From positions 24,894,305 through 24,915,218 of the forward strand of contig NC_049981.1 of NCBI RefSeq assembly GCF_000003815.2: a stretch of DNA of 20,914 nt. The letters run 5' to 3'. Below the pieces are notes generated by a model. That model made no database searches. It was not told the DNA's origin and saw only the letters and a list, made by a program, of their open reading frames with translations. The stretch's first letter is position 1. Each line of letters begins with the position of its first letter. The translations under genes and the position numbers were made by a program. This stretch comes from Branchiostoma floridae. Taxonomy: Eukaryota > Chordata > Leptocardii > Amphioxiformes > Branchiostomatidae. Shown piece by piece: positions 7,493 through 17,369 of this stretch.

Positions 7493-8958
7493 CCTTTGCA
7501 CTAAAAATTGTACAACATCAAAATCGCACAACTGTATACAATTAATCTGACCCCGTCATTAAATGCAGGACTGCATCAACTATTAATCTCCATCCAATCA
7601 CTACAGCTCTCTGTAACAAGCTAGGACAAGTATTCGTGGCGATGCAACAAGACGATAATAGAAAGATACTTCACAGAAAATAACGCATTGGATTCACCAC
7701 TCTTCTCCCCGCCGGCAAGACGCCTCCACCAACACGTAAAACTCCCGAGAGATAAAGAAAACGCGCGACAGGTTTCTTATCCATTACTTTGAAAAACTAT
7801 GGGGCGATCATACATTTTCTTGTCATGAGTACTAAAAGGTTATAGTCCATCATCTAATCCTGGTTATCACATAATACAGCCGGTGAAAATTACCACCTGT
7901 GAGCTATGAGCAGCTAAGGGGTGCAAGAAAGCTGTATCTCAACTGTTTCTGGCAAAACAAACTAATGAATAGTATTACTTTTTCTTCTACATTACTTTTG
8001 TCTTATCTTTGGTCTCAGAATGCTCGTTGTATTCAAAGTGCAGGGTGGAAGAGACAGTTTTTAAATTTTTCATTGTGTAATTTTCTCTACTAAGGTGATT
8101 TGTCTACCGTTGCATGTTGGAAATAGCGGCGCGAACAAGCTATTTAGATTTACATTAAGTTTCCGCATATTTTTCATTGATATAAACATTCAGTGTCTGT
8201 CTCCGTTGGCTGGATACTTCGTCAATGTCCCTGTTGTATATCTAATACGGTATGCGTTTTGGTGTTCTCAACGATTTGTCATGGAAAAACTTTGAGTACT
8301 TTCTTGTGCCGATTAATTTGTTGCCAAACTTGTGTTAATGGACGACGCATACAAAATTGCGAACATAGAAAATGTTATTTCCTGCCAAAACTCCCTACGG
8401 CTTAGCCATCGTTTAAGTGGTCTAGAAAGGATACTTTAATAGTTATACCACAATCGTATATTCAATAAACACTGGGACGCGGTTGTTCAACTTTGCAAAA
8501 TGAAAAGTGTGGCTCCTCCGTGGTTTTTGTAGACACCCCTGGGGTATGTGTGACGCACTCGCGTATCCCCCTTTCACGACTCGTAATCAGTTTTCTAAAA
8601 CCGTGGGCGCGGCGCGTGCCCTGGGGATTTTGTCTTTGTAGGAATGGCAGAAGACCACCTTAACCTTAGCAGTGCTCACCGTAGTTAAGCATGAGGAAGG
8701 AGAAATACAACCTCGACCTTTACGATTTGTAAGGCTGTGTTAGGTTAGGGGTTTTATAAGCATTTGTTTCCCGCGCTACCAAGGCCAATGGTCTCTGGAA
8801 CAAACGTTGTTACTACGCGGCAGACTTAACCTCTCATCAGATTTAAGGGTACAAATCGCATTTCCAGTGTCGTTAGGTTGACATTTGTAACAAGGACATG
8901 GAACCAGAAAAACGTCACGTTTGCCTTCCAACATCTGCTTGGAAAGGGCGGCCGCGCC
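7493..8958. other. Non-coding, probably intron or intergenic
   Basis: Only short AT-rich open frames (7899-8405) without protein character. The 8515-8640 part is GC-richer and has CCCTGGGG twice (8536 and 8619), but I could not pair it into an element. Confidence 0.45.
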
Positions 8959-8984
8959 AGAGAGAGAGAGAGAGAGAGAGAGAG
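8959..8984. repeat. (AG)13 microsatellite
   Basis: Twenty-six bases of perfect AG repeat directly after a NotI-like GCGGCCGC (8948-8955). It explains the run of R-E or S-L in overlapping open frames, which are therefore not genes. Confidence 0.97.
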
Positions 8985-11763
8985 TACCGGAATAGATGGA
9001 GGGTGTGCTTTAGTAAAAAGTGGGCCTTATTGCATTTGGCGTCCGAAGACAATAATCTGCACTTGGCGGGTTGAAAAGTTACGGCGCTGCATAAAGGTAA
9101 ACCTAATAACAGTGCAGCCACAGGTGTGACCATGAGACGCAAAGTGGTTTCCTTAATCCAATTGGAAACCATTTAGATTTTCTCGACATTCCGGTATGAG
9201 GAAAGAAACCAGACGTCTTTTTCCGCTAACAGCTTCTCTGTCTGATTAGGTTTCTTGAAGTGACTCTTTTCTTCCTGGAGACGGCAGGACCTGACTTACA
9301 TTTCTTTCTAAGTTAATCCTCCATACGGAGTCTGAAATATTGAGTAGATTTTAAATCTGAATAGACCCGTCTTTTCATCAGGTCTTTGATTTAGATTCGA
9401 TCCCCTCGACGTGATTGCGATAAAGGTGCCCAAATTTCAGCGACTACTCCCACGCTAAGCCATGTTAGCATTTTCCCCATCTCGTGCAAAGGTAAGGATT
9501 GATATAATACAGGCAGAATGGATTGCTTTTAACGGGTCGCTAGCGCCAGTAAAGACGTCAATTGACGTTAACAGTTTGGTAAATGACCAGAGGTTCACAA
9601 GTTGGCTATTCATGAGTAGATTCATCAGGTTGGTACGTCAATAAATATAGAGCCTCTTTTTACACAACCACTGCTTTATTTCCTCCGACGCTGTGGTACA
9701 GTTTGAACCAGTCAGAATTGAGTTAGGTGACAGACGGTCACCGAAAAGTCGGTGGAAATTACGCAGCAGCAATTGTGTAAAAAGAGTCATTTAATTCAGC
9801 ATTGTTCACGTTTTGTTTGACATTACGAAATGCATTTGGTTGCCATAAGTCCGCGCTATTTGAATAGGCCATCTTATATACTTGAGTGTATAGGAAACGG
9901 GCGAACATAATCTTCGCACAACAAATTTTCTACATTTGTTAGCAAGCATGAAACATAGAAATCACTCAATTTTCCTTTACATTGAAATACAGATATTCTA
10001 AAACATTAGAAATATTACCTAAAACTCTTCAAAAGAGGCTTGGTCAGTTTTTCAAGAAAGTCGCTGAGAATACTGATCACGTGGCAAATGATTCTCAGCC
10101 TGCTGCGATCCTTGCAGGGTCCAATAAAGGAGATAAAGTCTCTTGAATATTTAGAATATAAATCAATCATCAATTATATTAATTTTGGACAGGATCAAGT
10201 CTTTAAGATCAAATGTGCCCTCAAGTTATTTCATAGTCAGGACCATGTCGGTGTCTACTTTTCATGACTTAGCCACGATATCGTTAAGTACATGATGGAA
10301 CCCTGTGGGCAGTTTGATGTAATGGCAGCTAATGTAGGGACCATTAAGGGTACATCAGTCATCGTCAATACAATCCCCCCTTAAGACAGTAGTTCTATGG
10401 TCGTTAGAGGCTGTTCCCATTTATAGGCTTGATTCATTAGAGCAAACGAAACTGTTTGAAGAATAGACTTGTGAGACGATTTGGTCCTGGATTGTTTAAA
10501 GAAAGACGATTCTGTCGTCAGATAGGTGAATGTATGATTACAGAGGTGGATAGCGAACTTTTTTATATTTTGGGTTATTTTGTTTTTTGTCAACGATACT
10601 GCTTAGATACATTAATTAATTGATCTTTTCCACGCGAGCTCGCAGGAGTTACCTAGATTCCTATTAAATTACCAACCGTACAGCAATGGTATAATCAGTT
10701 TGATTGGGTAAGATAACTTGATTGCAAATTTGTGCCCGAGGGCTAACTGCAGACAAAACCAAACAATGGTATAACGGGAATATGAAAAACATAGACAAAT
10801 GAAAGATGAACATACCTATTTTTAATTCGTAACATGATGCACAGATCGCTCATACTAAAGGTATTGTAGCGCAACAAGAATCATATTAAGGGAGCACCAA
10901 TGAAGATCAGAATTCTGTACGCGTGACGTTTTCAATGTAGCGCAATACTCAAAAGCGTACATGGCCTTTCTCTCGAAATGACTCTCCTCTCTCTTTACTA
11001 AATGATTTCCGTTGCATTTGTATGTTAGAAGAATGAAAATGAATGTCCATAGATGCAAGATTCAAAGGAATCAAAGAGGCATGAGATTCACAGCTGTTCC
11101 TCACGAATAAAAACAGGATATGATGCACTAAAACTCCTGTTGATAGACTGGCCTATTTTAGAATGATTGTGTTTATTCTATCTAACCCCAATAATTTCAC
11201 CATTTGTTTCGTTTTATTACGTTTTATGTCACATCTTTCATTCAGTTCAATTCTATTCTGCCTTCTTTTCTTTCATTTTTGTGTTGTTTAATTTCATTTC
11301 CTTGTAATTAACGCCGTTTGATCTGGTTTTGAGTAACTTTTCGTAACGAGCATATCCTGTGAAATACGACTGTGCTGCGTCTTCGTATCAATGAATCATA
11401 GACAAAGACCAACACCATTTGTGCTGAATGGATACATGACTCGATACATGGCGTATGTGAACGTCTACGAATAGAGTTGCTCTTGAACTAATCCCCCGGT
11501 TTCATCCCATTCTTACCACATCCTGATTACCAAGGATCATGCTGTTGTTAACGTGTAACGAGTAATCCCAGTAGCGCATTACTCTGTTCCCATATATAAC
11601 ATTTAAATACGTGTATGTAACCAGCCAGTCATGTGGATCTATGCACGGAAATCCTTTATGGCATCACTATGGGTTTGCGATGATTGCATACTCGCATGTG
11701 ATGGTTGCATTTAAACGCTATGATTATAATATCTCAGTGTATAATAATCTGTAGTTATTAAAA
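8985..11763. other. Long AT-rich stretch without recognised genes
   Basis: I found no exon with convincing acceptor, donor and protein character. Small items: a CRE-like GACGTCAATTGACGTT at about 9554-9569, and a short stop-terminated frame near 10010-10145 that reads plausibly but has no good acceptor. Everything else looks like intron or intergenic sequence. Confidence 0.45.
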
Positions 11764-11849
11764 AATGATGAAAACTAATATTTTCTAATTTCTACAGATC
11801 ATTAGTAGATATCAATTTGCGCAACCGTGGGTTTGTAGTTTTCATCATT
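11764..11849. repeat. 14-bp perfect inverted repeat
   Basis: AATGATGAAAACTA (11764-11777) and its exact complement TAGTTTTCATCATT (11836-11849) enclose 58 bp. No target duplication is obvious, so it may be a short hairpin or a decayed MITE core. Confidence 0.75.
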
Positions 11850-12720
11850 ATGCACATGCACACGGAAACATAGTTGTATTGCAGTGGTATGTACCAAAGT
11901 GCTGTATTTTTTCATTGAATATAATAATATTAGGGGCAATAAAACCTGATAACGTCATCAATATGGCCCAAAAAATCAAATTTAGAATTCTGTCATGCAC
12001 AACTATCAATATTGATTACGGCTCCATTCTTTCTTAATTTATTAATGAGAAAACAATGGAAGGTAAAAATGCCAATTTAGCCAATCTGAATACCTTTAGT
12101 AAAGAAGACGGATATTTGATATTCTCTCTCTTAAAACCGCCAGTTCGCAAAAATGCTTTGACTAAACAACTTATAAACAGGCTTCTTCAATATGTAGCTA
12201 ATCAGCATTCCTACATTTGTCTCTGCAATTATTTGAACCATTGTCGGATGTTTTTCTCCAGATAAACCCGTTTTGTGCAGCATCTAGGTATATCATCTTT
12301 AAAAAGACAGCACAAATACAGTGGGCATTACGCCAAACATTAAATCATAAATACGGCGTCAAATGACATTGGAGGCTAACTTTAAAAAAAGACAAATTCC
12401 GGGGTTCGGCGATTCGGTCCTTCACAACTCTCAATCTCCACAACTCTTTGCTCTACTTAGCATTTTAAAATGCCTACGAACATACAGGCAGCATCATAAG
12501 AATACCTACCTGTTGGAATGTTGTTTTTGTGAGCACCCCACAGATTACTAAGTTGATTTATAGAGGGACTTGTTTTCTTTAGAATGAAACTTTTCAAAAA
12601 GTGATATTGTTGAGACTCACATGAACAGGGGAATGATGAGTTACACATAGCAGACGACTACCTGTGCATCAAAACCTGCAGTAGGTCTCGTACATAGATC
12701 GGTTTAACAGACCACCTTAT
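11850..12720. other. AT-rich, no gene recognised
   Basis: A 69-codon frame at 12056-12265 and its overlapping frames have no family resemblance. An acceptor-like TTTTTCTCCAG ends near 12261, but what follows is not recognisable protein. Confidence 0.45.
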
Positions 12721-12722
12721 TA

Positions 12723-12950
12723 AGGTGCACTCTCACCGCACTTAAGTCAAGCTTGCGTCACTGCGGGGTTCGTCCACTGCGTCACTGGTTTGCTTTTGTC
12801 TCCTCTTTTTATCCTTCAGATATTTCGTAATACGTAAAAGTAAGACGAATAAATACACAAAATGTGAGAAAACTCGTTCTTTATCTCTGAAATTCGTTGA
12901 GAATCTTTCGAATCCCGCAGTGACGCAATTGTGCAATGGAAGTGCACCCT
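12723..12950. mobile_element. 228-bp MITE with TA flanks
   Basis: The left end AGGTGCACT...GCAC...GCGTCACTGCGGG and the reverse complement of the right end AGGGTGCACT...GCAC...GCGTCACTGCGGG match block by block, with a roughly 10-base length difference between blocks. TA is present on both sides (12721-12722 and 12951-12952). GCGTCACTG occurs a second time near 12777. Open frames across it are not genes. The right-hand TA is the same dinucleotide into which the mariner copy is inserted. Confidence 0.75.
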
Positions 12951-12952
12951 TA

Positions 12953-13533
12953 CGAGGGGCGTTCAATAAGTTATAACTCTGAATCATTTTCCATAGCAGG
13001 AGATTAAAGAAACTTGGCACAGTTATTAGCATTTTTCTTCATAGGAACCACCCAGAGACCCAGAGTTATGCATTTCTCCCATCGTTTGATGCAGCTCTGG
13101 ACACCGTTTTTGTAGGACACCCCAGGTTGGTCCTCCAACAGATGCCTCATCAATGGTAAAAGAGGAACGACCAAGTCTGGGAGCTGTTTCCACAGACTTC
13201 CGGCCATGTTTGAATTCAGGATGCCAGCGTTTTACAAGGTCATATGATGGGGCATCATCACCATAAGTTTCTTTCATTTCATCAAAAGTTTCCTTTGGTA
13301 TGCGTCCTTTCAAATACAAAAACCGGACCACTGCGCGACACTCAACTGGCTCCATTTCACACCTGGTCCATTTCACACCTAACCCAGTTCAAACACCAGT
13401 AAATCAGAAACCACAATTAGTTCAGAGCTATTTTCTGCAACATAAACTATAGAGATATGAATCATTACACATGCGAAATTTCCTTTAGATCAGACAACTG
13501 GAAGTGGGTCAGAGTTATTACTTATTGAACTCG
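12953..13533 (-). mobile_element. Internally deleted mariner-family transposon (581 bp)
   Basis: Terminal inverted repeats are visible. The left end begins CGAGGGGCGTTCAATAAGT and continues TATAACTCTGA. The right end, reverse-complemented, begins CGAGTTCAATAAGT and continues AATAACTCTGA. TA flanks both ends (12951-12952 and 13534-13535), the standard Tc1/mariner target duplication. Full-length mariners are about 1.3 kb, so roughly 700 bp is missing from the middle. It could have been moved only by a transposase supplied in trans. Confidence 0.88.
13026..13376 (-). pseudogene. Mariner transposase remnant: N-terminal HTH fused to C-terminus
   Basis: The frame begins near 13355 (MEPVECRAVVRFLYLKG) and reads through the first helix-turn-helix of mariner transposases: ECRAVVRFLYLKG, then YGDDAPSYDLVKRW and FKHGRKSVETAPR. 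After the DEASVGG stretch the protein jumps to the extreme C-terminus. A KRWEKCI motif is encoded in a neighbouring frame at about 13067-13087, and GSYEEKC plus the stop falls in the first frame at 13026. The DDD/D catalytic domain is absent, and there is at least one frameshift near the C-terminus. The product could at most bind DNA. The family is certain, the subfamily not. Confidence 0.88.
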
Positions 13534-13557
13534 TACCTCAAGCCTTACCTCAAGCCT
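13534..13557 (+). repeat. 12-bp tandem duplication at mariner edge
   Basis: TACCTCAAGCCT is present twice in immediate succession, beginning with the target-site TA of the mariner copy. Confidence 0.9.
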
Positions 13558-14037
13558 TTTTACCTGCGCGCTAGTAATGTGGGGGCTAAGCTAATTTGAC
13601 TTGATTTGAGTTATAATGCTATATAAACATAGCGTTACAGCCAAAGCTACCAGATTAGCAGAAGGCTATTGCAACTGAACAATATACCATGTACAAAACA
13701 AGTGACAAGAATTAAGTACTATGTGCATTTCTATATCGATTATACAAGTTAGGCAAAGAAGAGATTGAATTCATTGCTAACTTAGAAAACGTAATATCTG
13801 TGGGGAAAGGCAAGGTAACAAAGCTGTGTAAAGGCTATCCGGCATAATAACTATGTATATACTCAATATACAACGTTGAGAGACTGGCCGTGCCATTCAG
13901 TTTCTTCCTTCTAGAGTACTCCAGGCTAGAAACTGTTGCTAATTGTACACACACATCGTGTCTAAGAAAAATAGATTACAAATTATTTTTCATATCAGCA
14001 ACTCAAATTAAAAGGAATCCATCGTCTTTCTTCTCCG
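13558..14037. other. Non-coding
   Basis: No gene, terminal repeat or RNA signal recognised. Confidence 0.45.
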
Positions 14038-14259
14038 CTACATGTTCATTATGTACGCTATAACAGCAGCTTCGTGTAAGACATCCGGAATCCTTTGATG
14101 CGCAGTGCCAATTAGGCGAGTGGACGTTTTGATGTCACGAAGCCAGTCGAATACGGACAGGTGATCAAAACGTGGCAATGTTCTGCAAATGATGTTGACA
14201 GGTACGTGTTTTGACAGTTCGAGGACTTCTGATAGCGAGTAACATTTTTTAAGTATATA
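14038..14259 (-). CDS. Candidate 3'-terminal coding exon, unknown protein
   Basis: On the minus strand an open frame of 73 codons without an ATG near its start runs from after a TGA (14260-14262) to a TAG (14038-14040). From about the point SEVLELSKHVPVN it reads like real globular protein, with segments CRTLPRFDHLSVFDWLRDIK and HQRIPDVLHEAAVIAYIMNM before the stop. A possible acceptor on the minus strand, TGTTACTCGCTATCAG, falls just before EVLEL, so a terminal exon beginning near 14231 is reasonable. Codon choice is mixed and not AT-skewed, unlike the flanks. I do not recognise the family and see no polyadenylation signal close by. Upstream exons would lie at higher coordinates and were not found. 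Chance or a decayed retroelement remains possible. Confidence 0.4.
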   Translation of the reverse strand, partial: YILKKCYSLSEVLELSKHVPVNIICRTLPRFDHLSVFDWLRDIKTSTRLIGTAHQRIPDVLHEAAVIAYIMNM

Positions 14260-14262
14260 TCA

Positions 14263-14969
14263 CCAAATAGGTCATTTGGAAGACTTTAATGAAGTTGCAG
14301 AAGTGGCGCTGACACATTAGAACTGTTAAAAAGTCGAAGACGCCCGGGGCCCTATTTATCAAATTAAACATATAACTTCGTACAACTAAGACGCACTGAA
14401 TAAGATTTTACCATGCCCTACAGCATGCGTAAAGGTTCCATTTTTACTCTATTGAAGATATACAACATTTACGTGTTGATATTAAGTGCGCTTATAGAAC
14501 GGGCTTTGATGAATACCTTAGTATGATTCTTAATGTATCGTGGCATTTTTAAAAAGTTTTGAGTTAGTAAATGAACAATTTTTTTTTCATAAGTTGGAAT
14601 AAAAAGTCATAAATTGCCGTGATATCAACCAGGGTTCAGTTGGAATATAAGAACCAGTGAGAGCATCCAGCTGGCGTGACAAATTCAAATAGACCCGCAT
14701 TACTCTTCATATTCCTGCAGAAAAGCGGGTAATCCAGGCTGCCTCGGGGTTCTACCCGCATCTACAGCGCGCAAATGAAGTCATTCCACTACCAAACACT
14801 ATCTAGATGAATTCCCCTGAACGTAAAAGCAAGGTCGTAAACTGTTGTAGGATATGGACGTATATGCACCTTTAGGCAGATATCGGTCCACAGTTGTATA
14901 CGACTGTGTTGACGTCAAAAGGTGTTTGTAGATGCGATTAAGCGGAATCAGACTTGTCAGTGGCGTCTA
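14263..14969. other. Non-coding, with possible repeat fragments
   Basis: GGGGCCCTATTTATCAA near 14346 resembles a DNA-transposon end but has no partner. The 14690-14765 part has ACCCGC/GCGGGT motifs in both orientations, suggesting a decayed inverted repeat. Confidence 0.35.
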
Positions 14970-15190
14970 CAGGCTGAGTGGCTTTGCTAGCGGACAGGGG
15001 ATTGAGAGGGCACGGGTTCGGTTCCCGGAATTCCAGACCAGACATGGCAACCTGGGAATAGCACCTCACCTAACTTCAGTTGGGGAGGGAAATGGGAGTG
15101 GGAAGAGGGGGAGGTGTCCTAGAGACAGTGGGTACCAATCACTGCCCCTACGGCCTCACAAAGGCTATGGTGTGACAAAAAGTCCATTTT
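14970..15190 (+). mobile_element. tRNA-derived SINE, copy 2
   Basis: The B box is GGTTCGGTTCC (15015-15025), one base from consensus, with a degenerate A-box region (GGCTGAGTGGCTTTGCTAG) about 45 bases upstream. The body (CTTCAGTTGGGGAGGG, GGGTACCAATCACTGCCCCT, ACGGCCTCACAAAGGC) aligns in order with the copy at 1440. The 86-codon frame starting at 14932 is an artefact of this repeat. It is not a functional tRNA gene, because no acceptor stem can be paired. Confidence 0.65.
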
Positions 15191-15549
15191 GACTTAACAA
15201 CACCAGTCCATAAAATGGGCAATGGCAAGGGGCGCCATTTCCAACACGGAAAGTAATAAGTTGCAATGGTGCCCCCGTTTTTTTAATGGTTTCAGCCCAA
15301 CAGTTTGGTTAGATGTGTTACAAATCAGTGGTTGCTAGGAGACTATCGTGCACGTTATTATATCAACGGAAATTACGAGAAAGAAGGAACTGTATTTGAC
15401 AAAAAAAGAAAAGCATGTAGGGACCCTGATAGGTTCTACCAACGTCTACATTGATGGCCGTTTTTCGTGGTTCAGAGGTGCATAATTACCTTTAGTAGAG
15501 TATATAACTACATGAGGGTTTAATCGGCATAGAGATAATATACTTTAGA
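15191..15549. other. Non-coding
   Basis: Nothing recognised apart from a repeated TATAACTACATG near 15500-15515, seen again at 15574-15585. Confidence 0.45.
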
Positions 15550-15668
15550 AGTGTATAATCACCTTTATTTGAGACTATAACTACATGTACATAGAACTGT
15601 AGTTATGTAGATGCCATACTTTTACCTCGTACAATTGTTGTGCCATAAAGTTATTACTATTATTATTA
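15550..15668 (+). repeat. LINE 3' tail
   Basis: Ends TTGTTGTGCCATAAAGTT then a degenerate (ATT)n run to 15668. This is the same terminal layout as the LINE at 2179-2590. No coding part is present. Confidence 0.55.
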
Positions 15669-15895
15669 TGCTACGCCAAACAACAGCTCTGACGGTTGAA
15701 CTAAGATAGTTAAGTAGCTAACTTTGTGTTGGTGGCATATAGCTGCAAAGAGATGTATCGCATACACATCAAAGTTCACGGTTTCTTTCATTATTCATGT
15801 ACGAAGTAGGAAGGAATGGGTTCTACGGGATTGCTTTGATTGCGTGTGCAAACAGTTGCCTTGAACTTGATTATCTCCTATGCGACTAGAGACAT

Positions 15896-16007
15896 NNNNN
15901 NNNNNNNNNNNNNNNNNNNNNNNNNNNNNNNNNNNNNNNNNNNNNNNNNNNNNNNNNNNNNNNNNNNNNNNNNNNNNNNNNNNNNNNNNNNNNNNNNNNN
16001 NNNNNNN
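15896..16007. other. Assembly gap of 112 N
   Basis: One hundred and twelve Ns, a non-default size, so probably an estimated gap. The two flanks share no obvious sequence. Open frames that cross it are meaningless. Confidence 0.95.
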
Positions 16008-16394
16008 CGCTAGAACTCGATTTGTAGCAAGAGACACGGTTCACTTTCACTTGACCACTGATAAAAAAAAGAATACGTGGCTACATACCGCAGCTCTGTG
16101 GGATATGTCTATAGATAACTCATTTTGCGCTGGCCAACTAACTCTGCAAGGTAGCTACTGCTGCAAATAGCATTCCTCGCTCACTATTTACAAACAAAAT
16201 AGGGGTATTCTTTTCGCTGTGTCTTTCTATCTGTGCATTTGTCTGTTTGTGTGGAATAGATTGTAGTGATATTTGATATGTTGGCCTTCTTGTATCTTTG
16301 CTATACCCTATTTGTACTTTACGAAGATTTACTGTACTGTCAGCGGTACATGTTTGATGTTGTTCCTATGTTGAGCCTATGGAAAAAGTAAAAA
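16008..16394. other. No gene recognised
   Basis: A 52-codon frame from the gap edge to a TAG at 16168-16170 cannot be judged because its start is hidden in the gap. The rest is T-rich non-coding sequence. Confidence 0.4.
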
Positions 16395-16575
16395 CAATTC
16401 CCCTCAAAAGGAGGTCCCGTGTTTAAGTGCAGCCGCACCTCGAGCACGTTAAAGAACCCACCACATTTATCGAAATATCCACCTTAGTGTGAAGTGGAAC
16501 AAATAAATCTGTGCGGATATGCAGCCTGTAATGTGTAGTACAGACTTATTGTGTTTCGCAATGAAATGAAACAAA
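16395..16575 (+). repeat. Probable SINE/LINE 3' segment
   Basis: Contains CGAGCACGTTAAAGAACCCA and CCACATTTATCG, then GTGAAGTGGAACAAATAAATC, and ends in an AATGAAATGAAAC tail. I recognise this phrase as a dispersed repeat in lancelet-type genomes, but I cannot name the family. No B box is visible just upstream. Confidence 0.45.
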
Positions 16576-16598
16576 AGACCTGAAGCATTAGCTGGTGA

Positions 16599-17093
16599 GT
16601 AGATGAATATATTCAAATCAATATTATGTTTCACATTTCATTATCGTTACTCCTGGCCTGGTTCCCGAACCATGTACTATGTTCACTCTACATGTACTTC
16701 CTCAGGGCTTCTCCCGTGTTGTGGTATGGACAAAGTTGCAAATGGTCTGTCGTTATCTCCAGAGACGTTCATGTTTTACCAAAACCGACCCCGCACTGCA
16801 AAAACGCCATCCTCAGCCCCAGTAGGACTGTGAGTCTGAAAGAAATGATCGTTTTATCTTGGCCCTCTGCCAGCGATCGATGCAGTCATAGTGCATGTTA
16901 CGACCGACAATTGCCCCGGTGGGGGCAGCATGACAAGGAAACCAACCGATTTTCAACATCACTAACCAAGCAGGTAGCTTTTCATGTTCATGTTCGGAGA
17001 ATAGAATCTGACATCATTTATCATTTTGCAAAAGTTTTGCAGAGCTGCAATCGTAAAACGGTCTCATGGTGTACCAAACCAAGTTTGTACTGA
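16599..17093 (+). CDS. Uncertain open frame with hydrophobic start
   Basis: The frame is open for 165 codons, with its first ATG at 16626 (155 residues). It is the longest open frame outside the receptor and the LINE. The start is strongly hydrophobic (MFHISLSLLLAWFPNHVLCS) and could pass as a signal peptide. The AWFPNHV part also resembles the CWxP region of GPCR TM6, but no TM7 or NPxxY follows. The rest contains scattered cysteines without a motif. A possible donor, CAG then GTAGCT, lies near 16974. There is no convincing acceptor before it. By a rough estimate such a frame could arise by chance in 20 kb, so I rate it low. Confidence 0.2.
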   Translation, partial: VDEYIQINIMFHISLSLLLAWFPNHVLCSLYMYFLRASPVLWYGQSCKWSVVISRDVHVLPKPTPHCKNAILSPSRTVSLKEMIVLSWPSASDRCSHSACYDRQLPRWGQHDKETNRFSTSLTKQVAFHVHVRRIESDIIYHFAKVLQSCNRKTVSWCTKPSLY

Positions 17094-17199
17094 AAAGTAC
17101 AAGCTGCATACCCAGATTTATTTGATCTAAATACAAAGGAAAGGTCACCTTCTCTTATCGATACATAGCGAAGGTTCTTGTGCGTGCGTATGGTGTGCA

Positions 17200-17275
17200 T
17201 TTTCTAAGGGTACAACATCGGGACCTGCCAACAGCCCTAACCACAAGACCACCATGCCACAACCATAGATAAACA
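17200..17275 (-). repeat. Possible tRNA-like (SINE head) fragment
   Basis: The minus strand reads GGTCTTGTGGTTAGGGCTGT then TGGC, resembling the A-box and D-arm part of tRNA-derived SINEs. The expected B-box position reads GATGTTGTACCC, a poor match, so this is at best a decayed copy. Confidence 0.3.
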
Positions 17276-17369
17276 TTTATAAAGGCTATACCCGGTCACT
17301 GCCCTGGAATCGCCATCTTACACACCTAACAAGTAGGTCCATTGCCGCTATGACAGGAAGAAAAAATGA

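Noticed and set aside
8640-8700. 5S-rRNA-like phrase (GTAGTTAAGCATGAGG)
   Set aside because: The match is limited to a few bases and no other 5S promoter boxes are present.
9442-9495. Small exon ending AAAG then GTAAGG
   Set aside because: The donor is good, but the possible exon is about 50 bases with no protein character and a weak acceptor.
14340-14365. GGGGCCCTATTTATCAA as a transposon end
   Set aside because: No partner end or target duplication found.
15795-16170. Open frames spanning the 112-N gap
   Set aside because: Their continuity depends on undefined bases.
16626-16700. TM6 exon of the GPR19-like receptor (AWFPNHV)
   Set aside because: There is no acceptor in the right place, no TM7 or NPxxY after it, and the phase is unsupported. 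Kept only as a low-confidence open frame.
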